Source: Terrimonas pollutisoli
GTDB lineage: Bacteria > Bacteroidota > Bacteroidia > Chitinophagales > Chitinophagaceae
DNA length: 64,000 bases
Direction: 5' to 3'
Assembly: GCF_029360765.1 (NCBI RefSeq)
Contig: NZ_JARKNA010000006.1
Coordinates: forward strand, 62,001 to 126,000
The translations under genes were made by a program, and so were the position numbers. Shown in pieces: positions 52,187 through 61,250 of the stretch. Each line of letters opens with the position of its first letter. Positions within the stretch are counted from its first letter, which is position 1. The notes under the pieces were generated by a model. The model ran no database searches, was not told the DNA's origin, and saw only the letters and a list, made by a program, of their open reading frames with translations.

Positions 52187-52918
52187 ATGAGAAAGACAAT
52201 TTTTTTATGCTTGCTCATTGCAGGTTACTATTTCGCACCAGGCCAGGAAAAAACATTGGTGCATTCAATCATGTTAAAGCCTAAAGCCGGCCAGGCTTTG
52301 CAATTTGAAAATACCATGAAAACACACAATCAAAAGTTTCATGGTGCAAATGATAAGGTTTTTGTATTTCAAATTATTACCGGCGAAAAAATGGGTTATT
52401 ACCAGGTTGCCTGGCCACCCACATCCTGGGCGGAAATGGATAATCACAAGCCTAATCCTGCACACGATCAGGATGTCCAAACGAGTATCCAATCCCTGCT
52501 ACAGGAAAACGACGGGATGATATTTTCAAGAAGAGTCGACTCACTTTCACATGGAGATAATGACTGGACCATTCCCAAAACACAGGTTACGATCTGGCAT
52601 ATCAAACCAGGAAAAACAGATGCATGGCTTGCCCGTTTAAGAAAATTCAAACTTGCCTTTGACAATTCAAATGATCCGCGCAATTACACCATTTATACAA
52701 AATTGTTTGCAGGTACAGATGCACAGGTGATCCTGGTCTCCCGGTATAGAAACGGCTGGAAAGAAATGGAGCCCGGCTTCTATACTCCACTAAAAGATGT
52801 ATTAACCAAGGCCTATTCGGCCGATGAATGGGATATTCACTTAAAGGCCTATTATGATTGTGTTGAGAAAGCAGAGACTTATCTCAGGGTCTACCGGCCC
52901 GATCTTAGTTCAAAATGA
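52187..52918 (+). CDS. Exported protein of unknown function
   Basis: 243 residues. Signal peptide MRKTIFLCLLIAGYYFAPGQ. The mature chain seems to contain two related alpha/beta halves, each opening with a strand and KPG/KAG turn (HSIMLKPKAGQALQFENTMK; VTIWHIKPGKTDAWLARLRK). These suggest a duplicated ferredoxin-like dimeric alpha-beta barrel module. No catalytic motif or named family recognised. TAACTTTG at 52062-52069 is a candidate promoter box with a leader of about 110 nt. Terminator at 52925-52948. Confidence 0.7.
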   Translation: MRKTIFLCLLIAGYYFAPGQEKTLVHSIMLKPKAGQALQFENTMKTHNQKFHGANDKVFVFQIITGEKMGYYQVAWPPTSWAEMDNHKPNPAHDQDVQTSIQSLLQENDGMIFSRRVDSLSHGDNDWTIPKTQVTIWHIKPGKTDAWLARLRKFKLAFDNSNDPRNYTIYTKLFAGTDAQVILVSRYRNGWKEMEPGFYTPLKDVLTKAYSADEWDIHLKAYYDCVEKAETYLRVYRPDLSSK

Positions 52919-52924
52919 AATCAG

Positions 52925-52948
52925 GGGGTCAGCAATGACCCCTTTTTT
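52925..52948 (+). terminator. Terminator of the preceding exported-protein gene
   Basis: GGGGTCA (52925-52931), loop GCAA, TGACCCC (52936-52942), then six T residues. It begins only 7 bp after the stop codon. Confidence 0.9.
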
Positions 52949-53074
52949 GACGTAGCAGCGGGAAAGCAGAAAGTACAAGTAATAAACAAAGGAGAGAAAT
53001 TCCGTCATTGATGAAATCAGGGAATAGCTGTAACTTTAAACCAGTTCTTTTTCATTACCTAAAAACTATGCTAT

Positions 53075-53518
53075 ATGGATCTCCTGCACCGCCTTGAATA
53101 TTGGGGTGAAAGGCATCACCCGAGATGGATGGATATCATACGTATTGCTTTGGGTATATTTCTTGTTTATAAGGGCATCGACTTTCTCTACAACATGAGC
53201 GACCTGGTTAGCTTAATGTCCATCAAAACTTCTTTTGGTTCTTTCGCTTATATCTTAATTGGTCACATCATCGTTTTTGCTCACATACTGGGAGGCATTT
53301 TCCTGGTGCTGGGCGTGTTGACCCGTTTTGCCTGTCTCATCCAAATTCCGATACTTCTTGGAGCTGTTTTTTTGATCAACATGCCTGGTGATGCGATGAA
53401 ACCTTATTCAGAGCTGTTGATTTCAATAATAGTGCTGCTCTTACTGATTTATTTTTTAATAGCAGGCAATGGACCACTGTCGGTAAAACTGGAGGAGCCA
53501 GCCAAAGCACATAAGTAA
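53075..53518 (+). CDS. DoxX-family membrane protein
   Basis: 147 residues with four membrane helices (about 20-36, 55-78, 83-105, 115-135). The pattern IIRIALGIFLVYKGIDFLYN and HIIVFAHILGGIFLVLGVLTR is that of DoxX/YphA-like proteins, which are associated with quinone- or thiol-linked redox in some organisms. Role here unknown. Converges with the D-aminoacylase gene. Confidence 0.85.
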   Translation: MDLLHRLEYWGERHHPRWMDIIRIALGIFLVYKGIDFLYNMSDLVSLMSIKTSFGSFAYILIGHIIVFAHILGGIFLVLGVLTRFACLIQIPILLGAVFLINMPGDAMKPYSELLISIIVLLLLIYFLIAGNGPLSVKLEEPAKAHK

Positions 53519-53552
53519 ATGCTATTCTGGCTGAGGGATTTTTTGATTAATT

Positions 53553-53578
53553 CAAAAAACAAAAAGCCTTCAGGCCTT
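53553..53578 (-). terminator. Terminator of the D-aminoacylase gene
   Basis: On the minus strand AAGGCC, loop TGAA, GGCTT and a T run (plus-strand A run 53553-53565), with one bulged base. Starts 20 bp past the stop at 53598. Confidence 0.6.
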
Positions 53579-53597
53579 AGGAAGAGATTGATAAATA

Positions 53598-55169
53598 TTA
53601 TTTGTGACGCGGGCCATATAACGCTTTGCCGGCTCTTGCTCCGGTGTGCTTTTCATTTTCCACCGTCATCACTCCATTTACCAATACATAGCGAAAACCT
53701 TTTGAGTAAGCATGTGGTTTTTCAAAGGTGGCCATATCACTTACTTCTTTATCGTTAAAGATGAGGATGTCCGCGGCATAGCCTTGCTGTAGCAATCCCC
53801 TGTTGTTTAACTGAAACTTTTGTGCAGGCAAGGAGGTCATCCGGCGAATCGCTTCTTCTAAAGAAATTACTTTCTCATCCCGTACATATTTACCCAATAC
53901 TCTTGCATTAGTACCATAGCCTCTTGGATGAGGCATCCCGGCATTAAAGATGCGGATGCTGGCATCACTTGCAAACATATTGAACGGATATTGCATGATG
54001 TATTTCACATCATCTTCTCCCATACCATGAAATACGGCGCTGGCGCCGCCATTGATCATAATGTCTATCACTGTTTCAGCTTCGGCTTTCGCCTTATGTT
54101 TTCTTCCTTTCAGTAAATTAATTTCTTCTATGTTTTTACCGTTATAAGTGGTGTCTGCTTTGTGAAAAGCAACTACGGCATAACTGAAATGTTTAAGCTT
54201 TCTTTTCTTCAGCTTCTTTAGCATTTCATTGATTACATATTTTTTTATCTCCGGTCTTTGCAATCTCGCTGTAATAGAATCCTGCCCATCCGCCAGTATT
54301 TCATCCGGTATTAATGTGCTGATAGATGTGCTGCTGGCGGTATAGGGGTATTGATCAATAGTTACTTCAATACCTTCCTCCCTGGCTTTTTTTATCAAAG
54401 CAATTGTTTCTTTACTTCGTCCCCAGTTTTGCTGACCGCTGAGTTTGAAGTGTGAAATTTCCACCGGGATATTTGCTTCACGGCCGATGATAAGGGCCTC
54501 GTCAATGGCTTCGGTTACCTTATCACCTTCGTCCCGCATATGCGTAGCATAAACTCCATTATACCTCGCAGCTTGTTTTGCCAGTGAAACGATCTCCGGT
54601 GTTTTGGTATAAGTGCCGGGTATATAAATTAAACCTGTTGACAAGCCAACTGCTCCATCACGCATTGCCCGGTCAACTAAACTATCCATTTGATTTTGTT
54701 CTGCCGGAGTAGCATCCCGGTTAGCCCGGCCCATGATCGTTTTTCTGACATCGTTGTGGCCGATAAGCGAAGCAACATTTATCGAAAGTTGTAAGGAGTC
54801 GATCCACTGCAGATATTTTTTTATATCAACATTGGAAGCGCCACAGTTGCCGGTAATGCATGTAGTGACGCCGTCATAAATAAAGCTTTGCGCCAGGGGA
54901 TCATTTTTTTCATCACCTTCCAGGTGCGTATGTACATCAATAAAACCGGGAGCAACCATAAGACCGGTGGCATCGATTGTTTTTGCCGAAGAGAAATTCA
55001 GCTGCCTTCCAATGGCTGCAATCTTTCCGTCTTTTACTGCTATATCGCCATAAAACCAATTATTACCTGTTCCATCAACAATTTTTCCATTTTTGATCAA
55101 TATATCGCAGGCGGATTGCTGGGCCGTTATTGCCAAAGGAAATAGCAGTGAAAGAAATAACCATTTCAT
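53598..55169 (-). CDS. Exported N-acyl-D-amino-acid deacylase (D-aminoacylase family)
   Basis: 523 residues. Signal peptide MKWLFLSLLFPLAITAQ. Amidohydrolase metal site GFIDVHTHLEGDE (near 73-85), then the family motifs CITGNCGAS, GLIYIPGTYTKTPEI, THMRDEGDKV, EISHFKLSGQQNWG and the metal-binding Asp region FASDASIRIF. The C-terminal strand set LQQGYAADILIFN completes the composite beta domain. These enzymes hydrolyse N-acyl-D-amino acids, possibly from cell-wall or lipopeptide material; the export signal suggests periplasmic scavenging. Confidence 0.92.
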   Translation of the reverse strand: MKWLFLSLLFPLAITAQQSACDILIKNGKIVDGTGNNWFYGDIAVKDGKIAAIGRQLNFSSAKTIDATGLMVAPGFIDVHTHLEGDEKNDPLAQSFIYDGVTTCITGNCGASNVDIKKYLQWIDSLQLSINVASLIGHNDVRKTIMGRANRDATPAEQNQMDSLVDRAMRDGAVGLSTGLIYIPGTYTKTPEIVSLAKQAARYNGVYATHMRDEGDKVTEAIDEALIIGREANIPVEISHFKLSGQQNWGRSKETIALIKKAREEGIEVTIDQYPYTASSTSISTLIPDEILADGQDSITARLQRPEIKKYVINEMLKKLKKRKLKHFSYAVVAFHKADTTYNGKNIEEINLLKGRKHKAKAEAETVIDIMINGGASAVFHGMGEDDVKYIMQYPFNMFASDASIRIFNAGMPHPRGYGTNARVLGKYVRDEKVISLEEAIRRMTSLPAQKFQLNNRGLLQQGYAADILIFNDKEVSDMATFEKPHAYSKGFRYVLVNGVMTVENEKHTGARAGKALYGPRHK

Positions 55170-55208
55170 TCGTATATTTTTTGCCTTTTTAAGGTCGAAT
55201 GGAACTTA

Positions 55209-55271
55209 CCATGATAATCCCGATGGTCGCCATCGGGACCCCTGTGGGATATAATGAAAATTTTATCATGG
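55209..55271. repeat. Nested inverted repeats forming a possible cruciform
   Basis: Inner hairpin TCCCGATGG, loop TCG, CCATCGGGA (55218-55238). Outer arms CCATGATAA (55209-55217) and TTATCATGG (55263-55271) enclose it and a 24-nt flank. The element lies between divergent genes for D-aminoacylase and the PagL-type deacylase. CCCGATGG-type palindromes look like a dispersed repeat class; no open frame fits it. Confidence 0.5.
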
Positions 55272-55362
55272 ACGTTTCATCAACTCAAGATAATGAAAGA
55301 AAAGAAATGGAGATGCTTTGCCGGGGGAATACCGGTACTCATCCTGCGGCTTACATATTGGC

Positions 55363-55370
55363 TACTTTTG
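55363..55370 (+). promoter_or_regulatory. Candidate -7 box TACTTTTG for the PagL-type gene
   Basis: Matches TAnnTTTG and lies 17 nt before the ATG at 55388, supporting that start over the long upstream extension of the frame to 55199. Confidence 0.5.
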
Positions 55371-55387
55371 TAGTTCAAAAGGCCTGT

Positions 55388-56506
55388 ATGAAAAACATGG
55401 CTTTGCTTTTTGTTTTTTTGTTGTTGCAGTTTTCCTGCTTTCCACAGGATACAGGGAGGCGTCATAAACAGCCTGCTACTTCGAAGGCAAATATTTTCAA
55501 CCTGGGTGTGGGCGGTCAATATGGTTTTATTTTTGCCCATTCAAAAGCAGTTGAAAATACCAAGGGTTCTTATCCCTACGGTGCAGAAATCCTGCTGAGC
55601 TGGCAACGGAATGACCGGAAGTCATGGGATCTTTGCAATTGCTATCCAAGAAAAGGTTTACTGCTTGCCTATTATAATTATGATAACAATATTTTAGGCA
55701 GCGGCATAGCTTCCGCTTATTTTCTCGAACCTTCCTATAGACTGGGCAAACATATTTTTTTCTCTTTTAAAGGTGCGGCAGGCCTCGCTTATTTAACCAA
55801 GCCCCAGCACCCTGACCGGAACCCCAATAACTTGTCCTACAGCAGTGCTGTGAGCGGATACTTACTGGTAGGAACGGGAATTTGGATCCGCTTGCATGAT
55901 AAATGGTGGATCAATCCTTCGATCAATTATCAGCACATTTCAAATGGCGGCATGCGTGAACCCAATAAAGGTATCAACTGGCCCACCGCAGGACTGACCA
56001 TAAATTACACGCCATATCCGATGCCCTTTTTTTCCGGTAAACGCTCAACAGATAAATATTGGAAAAGCCGGTCACCCCGATGGGATATCGGTTTGTTTGG
56101 AATGCCGCGACGCTGGGTACAGGATAGTGGCCCAAACAAAAGAGTGCTCTTGTTTGGTTTACAATTACAGGCAGCCAGGCAGGTAGGAAGGATTAATGCC
56201 CTTACTGTTGGTATGGAGATCACCGGTGATCGTTCGCTTTACCTGAAACTGAAGAAAGATAGTACCCGGGCAAGCGCCATACGAGCAGGGCTTTTGGGTG
56301 GGCATGAATTTTTATTGGGAAAATTTATTTTCAGCCAACGCCTCGGGGTGTATCTTTTTGATCAAACTCCTTACTATGATGCACTGTTTCACTGTTGGGG
56401 AATTCATTTCCGGGCAAACAAACACATAGGCATAGGACTGAACCTGAAAGCGCACCGCCATATAGCTGAATATATCGATCTAAGGTTAGTTTATTCCTTT
56501 GAGTAA
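55388..56506 (+). CDS. Acyloxyacyl hydrolase, PagL-type lipid A 3-O-deacylase
   Basis: 372 residues from the ATG at 55388. The frame stays open to 55199, but that part runs through the cruciform repeat and the promoter box. Signal peptide MKNMALLFVFLLLQFSCFPQ. Outer-membrane barrel strands with the PagL active-site pattern YQHISNGGMREPNKGINW (His and Ser of the catalytic set, near residues 178-180). PagL removes a fatty acid from lipid A, altering immune and antibiotic interactions in Proteobacteria; in Bacteroidota activity is untested. The chain is longer than the 150-residue PagL, with an extra C-terminal barrel part ending DLRLVYSFE. Confidence 0.85.
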   Translation: MKNMALLFVFLLLQFSCFPQDTGRRHKQPATSKANIFNLGVGGQYGFIFAHSKAVENTKGSYPYGAEILLSWQRNDRKSWDLCNCYPRKGLLLAYYNYDNNILGSGIASAYFLEPSYRLGKHIFFSFKGAAGLAYLTKPQHPDRNPNNLSYSSAVSGYLLVGTGIWIRLHDKWWINPSINYQHISNGGMREPNKGINWPTAGLTINYTPYPMPFFSGKRSTDKYWKSRSPRWDIGLFGMPRRWVQDSGPNKRVLLFGLQLQAARQVGRINALTVGMEITGDRSLYLKLKKDSTRASAIRAGLLGGHEFLLGKFIFSQRLGVYLFDQTPYYDALFHCWGIHFRANKHIGIGLNLKAHRHIAEYIDLRLVYSFE

Positions 56507-56663
56507 TTTTAAAAGTTTACTCCTTTATTTTTCGCTTTCTCTACTTTGTACACCGCCAACCGATTGCTTCTATTTTTTGATAGTTACATTTTTTACAAGA
56601 CTAGCCTGCAAAACAAGGTGCTGGAAAAAAGAATAAAAAACATCAAAGGTGCAGATAAGTATC

Positions 56664-57518
56664 TTATGATTGCAGCATAATCTCTTTTATTTCTTTTGAA
56701 AGTTCCAGGTGTTCGTTGTTAAATTCAGTATGCCATGCAAGGCCAAGCTTCTTTAAGTCATAATGTTTTAATAGTGTGCCGATAGAACTTAATGAGCCAT
56801 CCTCATTTTTTCCATAACCAACAACATACAATGAGTCGGCCAACTCAACAGCCAATTCTATATCATGTGTACTGAAGATAATAGTATTTAACTCATGGCT
56901 GTCATTGATTAATTTAAAAGCAGCCTTTACATTCATTATGTTTCCGACATCTAATCCTGAAAAAGGCTCATCCAATACCATATAATAACCTGAACTGAGC
57001 AATTGTTCTAAAATGGCAGTTCGCTGACGCTGACCACCCGAAAGCTCGTTGGGATATTGATTTTTGCAGGCTTCCAATCCCCAATCTTTAAGATAATGCA
57101 TTATTTTGTCCTGCTTTTCTGTTGCCGTCATCGTTGCATTACGCAAAGCAAACATCAACGATTGATAAATAGTTTTGTGCCGAAACAAAGTGTACTTCTG
57201 GTTGACAAAGCCCACATCTCCTTCTTCTACTTTTTTTGCTGGTTGTTTACCATTCGCAATTTGTTTTGAAAAATCAGGAATTAAGACAGAACCTGTTGTC
57301 GGTGTTTCCAATCCAGTCAATGCTTTAAATAAAGTTGATTTACCTCTTCCCGATCTGCCAACAAAAGCAATAGTTTGTCCTTGTAGTTTACCAGGTCTCA
57401 CCACATTTTTTTCAACAAAACTGATACCTGAAATAATTGTTTTTTCACCGTAAGAGATGCTGAGGTTTTCTACGTGAAGTATGGTGTCTTGTTGCTCGTA
57501 TGTAATTGCTATGGGCAT
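56664..57518 (-). CDS. ABC transporter ATP-binding subunit, NitT/TauT type
   Basis: 284 residues. Walker A FVGRSGRGKSTLF (the usual GxxGxGKS reads GRSGRGKS), Q-loop VGFVNQKYTLF, signature LSGGQRQRTAI, Walker B YMVLDEPFSGLD and H-loop FSTHDIELAVEL. A C-terminal extension of about 60 residues (LLKHYDLKKLGLAWHTEF) is beyond the core. Last gene of the five-gene operon; its ATG directly follows the permease stop with no gap. Unlike ordinary taurine/nitrate systems, the operon also encodes an OmpA-fused binding protein and coiled-coil proteins. Confidence 0.92.
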   Translation of the reverse strand: MPIAITYEQQDTILHVENLSISYGEKTIISGISFVEKNVVRPGKLQGQTIAFVGRSGRGKSTLFKALTGLETPTTGSVLIPDFSKQIANGKQPAKKVEEGDVGFVNQKYTLFRHKTIYQSLMFALRNATMTATEKQDKIMHYLKDWGLEACKNQYPNELSGGQRQRTAILEQLLSSGYYMVLDEPFSGLDVGNIMNVKAAFKLINDSHELNTIIFSTHDIELAVELADSLYVVGYGKNEDGSLSSIGTLLKHYDLKKLGLAWHTEFNNEHLELSKEIKEIMLQS

Positions 57519-58295
57519 CTAATAAGTTGAATAGCGAAATAATCCTTTTCTCATGACATGCAGTATCCAGTCCAGTAATAACCCGATCAACAAAATAATT
57601 ATTTGCAAAGCCACTATGCGGCCATGATTGGCGAATTTGTCACTGTTTTTTATCAATACACCCAAGCCGCCGGCAGCAACTAAAATGGATTCAACCGTTA
57701 CCAGCATCATCCAGATAATAGCTAAATTCTGCCGAAGCACGTCCAGCACATAATCCAATCTCCCTTTAATAACTACTTCCCATAATATTTCCCAGCGGCG
57801 GCATTTAAGTGAACGGGCATGATCAATTTCATCCTCCGGTATATCTTTTAGTACGGCTAATAGTGAAGTGATAAAATAAAGGCTCATGAACACTACCAAT
57901 ACCCATACCTGCATGGTCCTGGCTCCGGTCACTAATATTGACAAATAAAAAGTAATACCGGTAAGTGGTAAATATCTAAGCCTGCTTAGAAAAACTGCAA
58001 CTGGTTTTAAAACAGGCAATGGTGACAAATAAACTATCAGTAGCGAGATGAATAAAGAAAATAATGCGGCCTTTAAACAAAGCGATAAAGAGCTGACAAT
58101 ATGAACTATCAGCCCTTCATTATATAAAGATTGAAATCCATCCCAGACCTGCGAAGGTGTTGGAAATAGATGCTTGGTGCCGAGTGATGAAAAAATCCAA
58201 TATCCAATAATCAGCACAATCCATATACCAGTAATTAATAACCGATGACCCGAAGCAATTTCTTCAAAAGGTCTGAACCATTTTTTAGGGTTCAT
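57519..58295 (-). CDS. ABC transporter permease, SsuC/TauC-like
   Basis: 258 residues from the ATG at 58295 (a TTG one codon earlier is less likely). Six or so membrane helices and the EAA-type coupling motif DEIDHARSLKCRRWEILWEV place it in the BPD_transp_1 family of NitT/TauT permeases. The stop of the OmpA-fused binding protein gene is 7 bp upstream and the ATPase gene follows without a gap, so the three must function together. Confidence 0.9.
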   Translation of the reverse strand: MNPKKWFRPFEEIASGHRLLITGIWIVLIIGYWIFSSLGTKHLFPTPSQVWDGFQSLYNEGLIVHIVSSLSLCLKAALFSLFISLLIVYLSPLPVLKPVAVFLSRLRYLPLTGITFYLSILVTGARTMQVWVLVVFMSLYFITSLLAVLKDIPEDEIDHARSLKCRRWEILWEVVIKGRLDYVLDVLRQNLAIIWMMLVTVESILVAAGGLGVLIKNSDKFANHGRIVALQIIILLIGLLLDWILHVMRKGLFRYSTY

Positions 58296-58302
58296 CAATC
58301 AT

Positions 58303-60099
58303 TTAGTTTAGCAGGTTAATAGCTACTCTTCTGTTTTGTGCCTTGCCGCCAGTAGTTGAATTATCAGCAATTGGTTCATCCTGACCCTTACCCTCAATTT
58401 TTTGAAAGCGGTTAGCGGGAATTCCCTTTTGAATTAAGAAACTTTTTACTGCTTCAGCTCTTGCTCTTGACAATGAATAATTGCCTTCCTGTGTACCCGT
58501 GTTGTCTGTATGGCCGAACAATTCAAGTTTTGAGTTTTCAGCCTGTATGAGCAAATTATACACCTGGTCAAGCACATCTTTGCCTTCGGGTCTCAACGTG
58601 GCCCGGCCCATATCAAAATTGATTTGCCATTCACCTGAAGCAACTTGTTGGGTCGCCTTTTTAGAATAGTCAGCCACATCCGCTTTACCTGCATCAATAT
58701 TTTCAACCTGTTTGACAAACGATAAGTTTACCGCCTCGTCGTAAGGAACAATGCGTTTTACATTTTGATTAAAACCAGCTGGGTTCAATTCTTTCAAATA
58801 TTTAGATACCTGGTCATAAACAGCTTTATAACGATTAGTTCCATCAGTGATACCGTAGTACTGATTTGCATCGGCCAGATTAAATACTCTCGAGCCACCC
58901 ATATTATAGGAAATGCCATTTTTTTCACCCTTCTGTCCTTTGAACATGTTGTACCAGTAATCGGCATCTTCCATATTAAATGTTTTGGCCACAGCTTCTG
59001 AAGCTCTCTTCTTCCAGGCATCATATTGTTTGATCTGGTTGCTGGCTACATAAGAAGATTTCAGGATATTATTAACAATATCCTTGTTTTTTTCCGCCCA
59101 TTGGCTCAATACTATTAGAGTAGTTGCCATCTGGTTATTAAATTCACGGGTAGAAACGATATCAGTAAAGCCTGTCAAGGCATCAAAAACCATCTTATCG
59201 CCGGGAGTCCAGGTAGCACAACCATCTACTTTTTTATTGATGGTTTTGCCAGTCAGTTTACCGTCTTTCACTTCTTTCAACGGAACGGTCCATCCTTCCT
59301 TCTGCGATTTGATCAATTCTTTAGCAGATTCAATATAATCGTCATTGGCAGACGCCAAAAAGTTAACGGCTTCCGGATCAAAAGTTGTCGGGTCGGGATT
59401 AACCTTAATATTGCTGGCAAAAGCATAATTCACAGCAGTTACCCAATCGCCATCACCAATTACAGCTGATATCAATGAGCCTTTCATGGATTGTGGATTC
59501 ATCTTCCAGCTAGGGGGACCGATCAATTTGTCTTCACCATAACTTAAACCAATGGCGCCGACAACTTGTAAGCTGTATTTACCTTTTCCATATTTATCAT
59601 CCAAAGCTTGCTGTACTGAACTGATATAAAATGGTACACCATCACCCATGATCATAATACCAGCTACACCATCTTTAGGAAAATTATTTCCCCGGTCAAA
59701 CTCTTCAACAAATTTCATCTGAAGATTACGGAGCTCTGAAAGCCAGTCCTGGCGAACGATTTCCAGATTTACACCATTCTGTTCCATCAGTGAACCCTTA
59801 GTCGTTTTAGGACCGCCATTAGCGACGATAATTCCTGATTGTGCATTCCACGCATAGCCTGCCAATCTTACCAATGGTTTGGATGCAGCATCAGTTGAAA
59901 CCTCAGCAGACGGCAAAGGGAGCTCGGCAGAGGTCGTTACATTGTTTACATCTTTGTCCGTTACATCAAGCTTACCTAATGTTTTTGACTCAGATGTTCT
60001 CAATCCCGGAGACAAATAGTAAACCGCTGTACCTATAGCGCCGGCAACTAATAATGTTATCAGGGCTTTCGAAAAAAAAGTCAGTTTTGACCATTTCAT
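58303..60099 (-). CDS. Membrane-anchored periplasmic binding protein fused to an OmpA domain
   Basis: 598 residues. N-terminal anchor (about 9-29, FSKALITLLVAGAIGTAVYY) without a lipobox, a Ser/Thr/Asp-rich linker (30-70), then a solute-binding-protein-like domain (about 72-470). That domain starts LVRLAGYAWNAQSGIIVANGG and includes GVAGIMIMGDGVPFY and CATWTPGDKMVFDAL, reminiscent of SsuA/NMT1-like proteins. The C-terminal 115 residues are an OmpA domain with LELFGHTDNTGTQEGNY, SLSRARAEAVKSFL and AQNRRVAINLL. The protein would thus hold ligand binding, inner membrane and peptidoglycan together. This fusion is uncommon; it sits between the coiled-coil genes and the ABC genes in one operon. Confidence 0.88.
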   Translation of the reverse strand: MKWSKLTFFSKALITLLVAGAIGTAVYYLSPGLRTSESKTLGKLDVTDKDVNNVTTSAELPLPSAEVSTDAASKPLVRLAGYAWNAQSGIIVANGGPKTTKGSLMEQNGVNLEIVRQDWLSELRNLQMKFVEEFDRGNNFPKDGVAGIMIMGDGVPFYISSVQQALDDKYGKGKYSLQVVGAIGLSYGEDKLIGPPSWKMNPQSMKGSLISAVIGDGDWVTAVNYAFASNIKVNPDPTTFDPEAVNFLASANDDYIESAKELIKSQKEGWTVPLKEVKDGKLTGKTINKKVDGCATWTPGDKMVFDALTGFTDIVSTREFNNQMATTLIVLSQWAEKNKDIVNNILKSSYVASNQIKQYDAWKKRASEAVAKTFNMEDADYWYNMFKGQKGEKNGISYNMGGSRVFNLADANQYYGITDGTNRYKAVYDQVSKYLKELNPAGFNQNVKRIVPYDEAVNLSFVKQVENIDAGKADVADYSKKATQQVASGEWQINFDMGRATLRPEGKDVLDQVYNLLIQAENSKLELFGHTDNTGTQEGNYSLSRARAEAVKSFLIQKGIPANRFQKIEGKGQDEPIADNSTTGGKAQNRRVAINLLN

Positions 60100-60126
60100 A
60101 GTTGTAATGTTATATTTTAAATATGA

Positions 60127-61236
60127 TTAGTTGAATATGTCACCAAAACCACCGCTTTCCATTTTATCTTCACCTGTGAGTTTGTAATTGGGGTTGTTAT
60201 ATTTCTGTGACTCCGGCAGAGCATAGTTATTTGTTTTTATCTGGTCGGCCAGTTTATCCAGTCTCGAATAAAGTTCGTCACTGTCAACAGAGTACTGGCT
60301 GGTAAGCGAATCCAGGTCAAGCAGGTTTTCTTTGGTGTTAGCCAGATCCATTGAAATAGTATTGGTAACAACGTCCAATGCATACTCCAGTTCCCAGCTT
60401 TTTGTAAACAACATGGCTGATTTGGCCTGCTCCGTAGCCTCCCTGGCTGCCTGTGCAAACGCATATTCTTTTTTTAACATGCCAATGCTGACATCGAAGT
60501 CTGCAATTTTTATTTCCATAGCAGTATCCACCATGTTTAACTTTCGGTCAAGTTTCCCGATTACATGGGCACGGCTACCGTACTTTCTGACAAGACCAGT
60601 GCTTTGATTCAACATATGGCTAACCCTTTGCGCTTCGCTTAATGTTTTCATCAAGCCGGTTTGCAACTCTACGTATTCATCGGTCTCTTTAGATGCTGCA
60701 CCTTTTGCAGATTCCAGGGCGTTCATTTTATTTTTCAATGTTTCTGCTTTCGACTGCATGGTCACTACGGTATCCTGGTATTCTTTAGCTTCCTTCTCGG
60801 CTTTCAATGATTCGCTTTCCATATTGCTTTTGATGGCCTTGATTTTTGCTTTGGCTTGTTTAAACCTCGCACGGTTATCCACCATTTTTTGCTTTTGTTC
60901 TTCCAGTTCTCCAAACGGATCATATTTTATCAGCAGCTTGTGGAGATACCGGGCTAGTTTTTTAAAGCCCTTGACGATCACAGGTAAAAGAATAAAAAAT
61001 CCGATGACCAATACCGCCACGGCAATTGCTCCCAGCGTTTTTCCTATCCATGTAAAAACAATGGGGAGAATAAAAGTATAAAGACCCCAGGCAATAGTGC
61101 CAAGCAGAACAAGTCCTACAATGACAGCAATTCCTTTTTCACCCTTGCGCCAGTTTTGAGGATTTAGAGAAATGTCACCTTTTTCAAAGTGTTTTAAAAT
61201 AGGTAACTCTAGTACCTTGTTGGATTCGTTTGACAT
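60127..61236 (-). CDS. Membrane-anchored coiled-coil protein of the ABC/OmpA operon
   Basis: 369 residues. Two membrane helices (about 33-58 and 64-90) separated by a short turn, so both ends face the cytoplasm. Residues 105-330 are long charged helices (EEQKQKMVDNRARFKQAKAK, EKEAKEYQDTVVTMQSKAET, KLDRKLNMVDTAMEIKIADF) that resemble PspA/IM30-type coiled coils in general form. The tail ends MESGGFGDIFN. No enzyme motif. It starts 14 bp after the upstream coiled-coil gene and ends 27 bp before the OmpA-fused binding protein. A membrane-scaffold or stress-remodelling role is my inference. Confidence 0.7.
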   Translation of the reverse strand: MSNESNKVLELPILKHFEKGDISLNPQNWRKGEKGIAVIVGLVLLGTIAWGLYTFILPIVFTWIGKTLGAIAVAVLVIGFFILLPVIVKGFKKLARYLHKLLIKYDPFGELEEQKQKMVDNRARFKQAKAKIKAIKSNMESESLKAEKEAKEYQDTVVTMQSKAETLKNKMNALESAKGAASKETDEYVELQTGLMKTLSEAQRVSHMLNQSTGLVRKYGSRAHVIGKLDRKLNMVDTAMEIKIADFDVSIGMLKKEYAFAQAAREATEQAKSAMLFTKSWELEYALDVVTNTISMDLANTKENLLDLDSLTSQYSVDSDELYSRLDKLADQIKTNNYALPESQKYNNPNYKLTGEDKMESGGFGDIFN

Positions 61237-61250
61237 TTTATGTTAATGGT

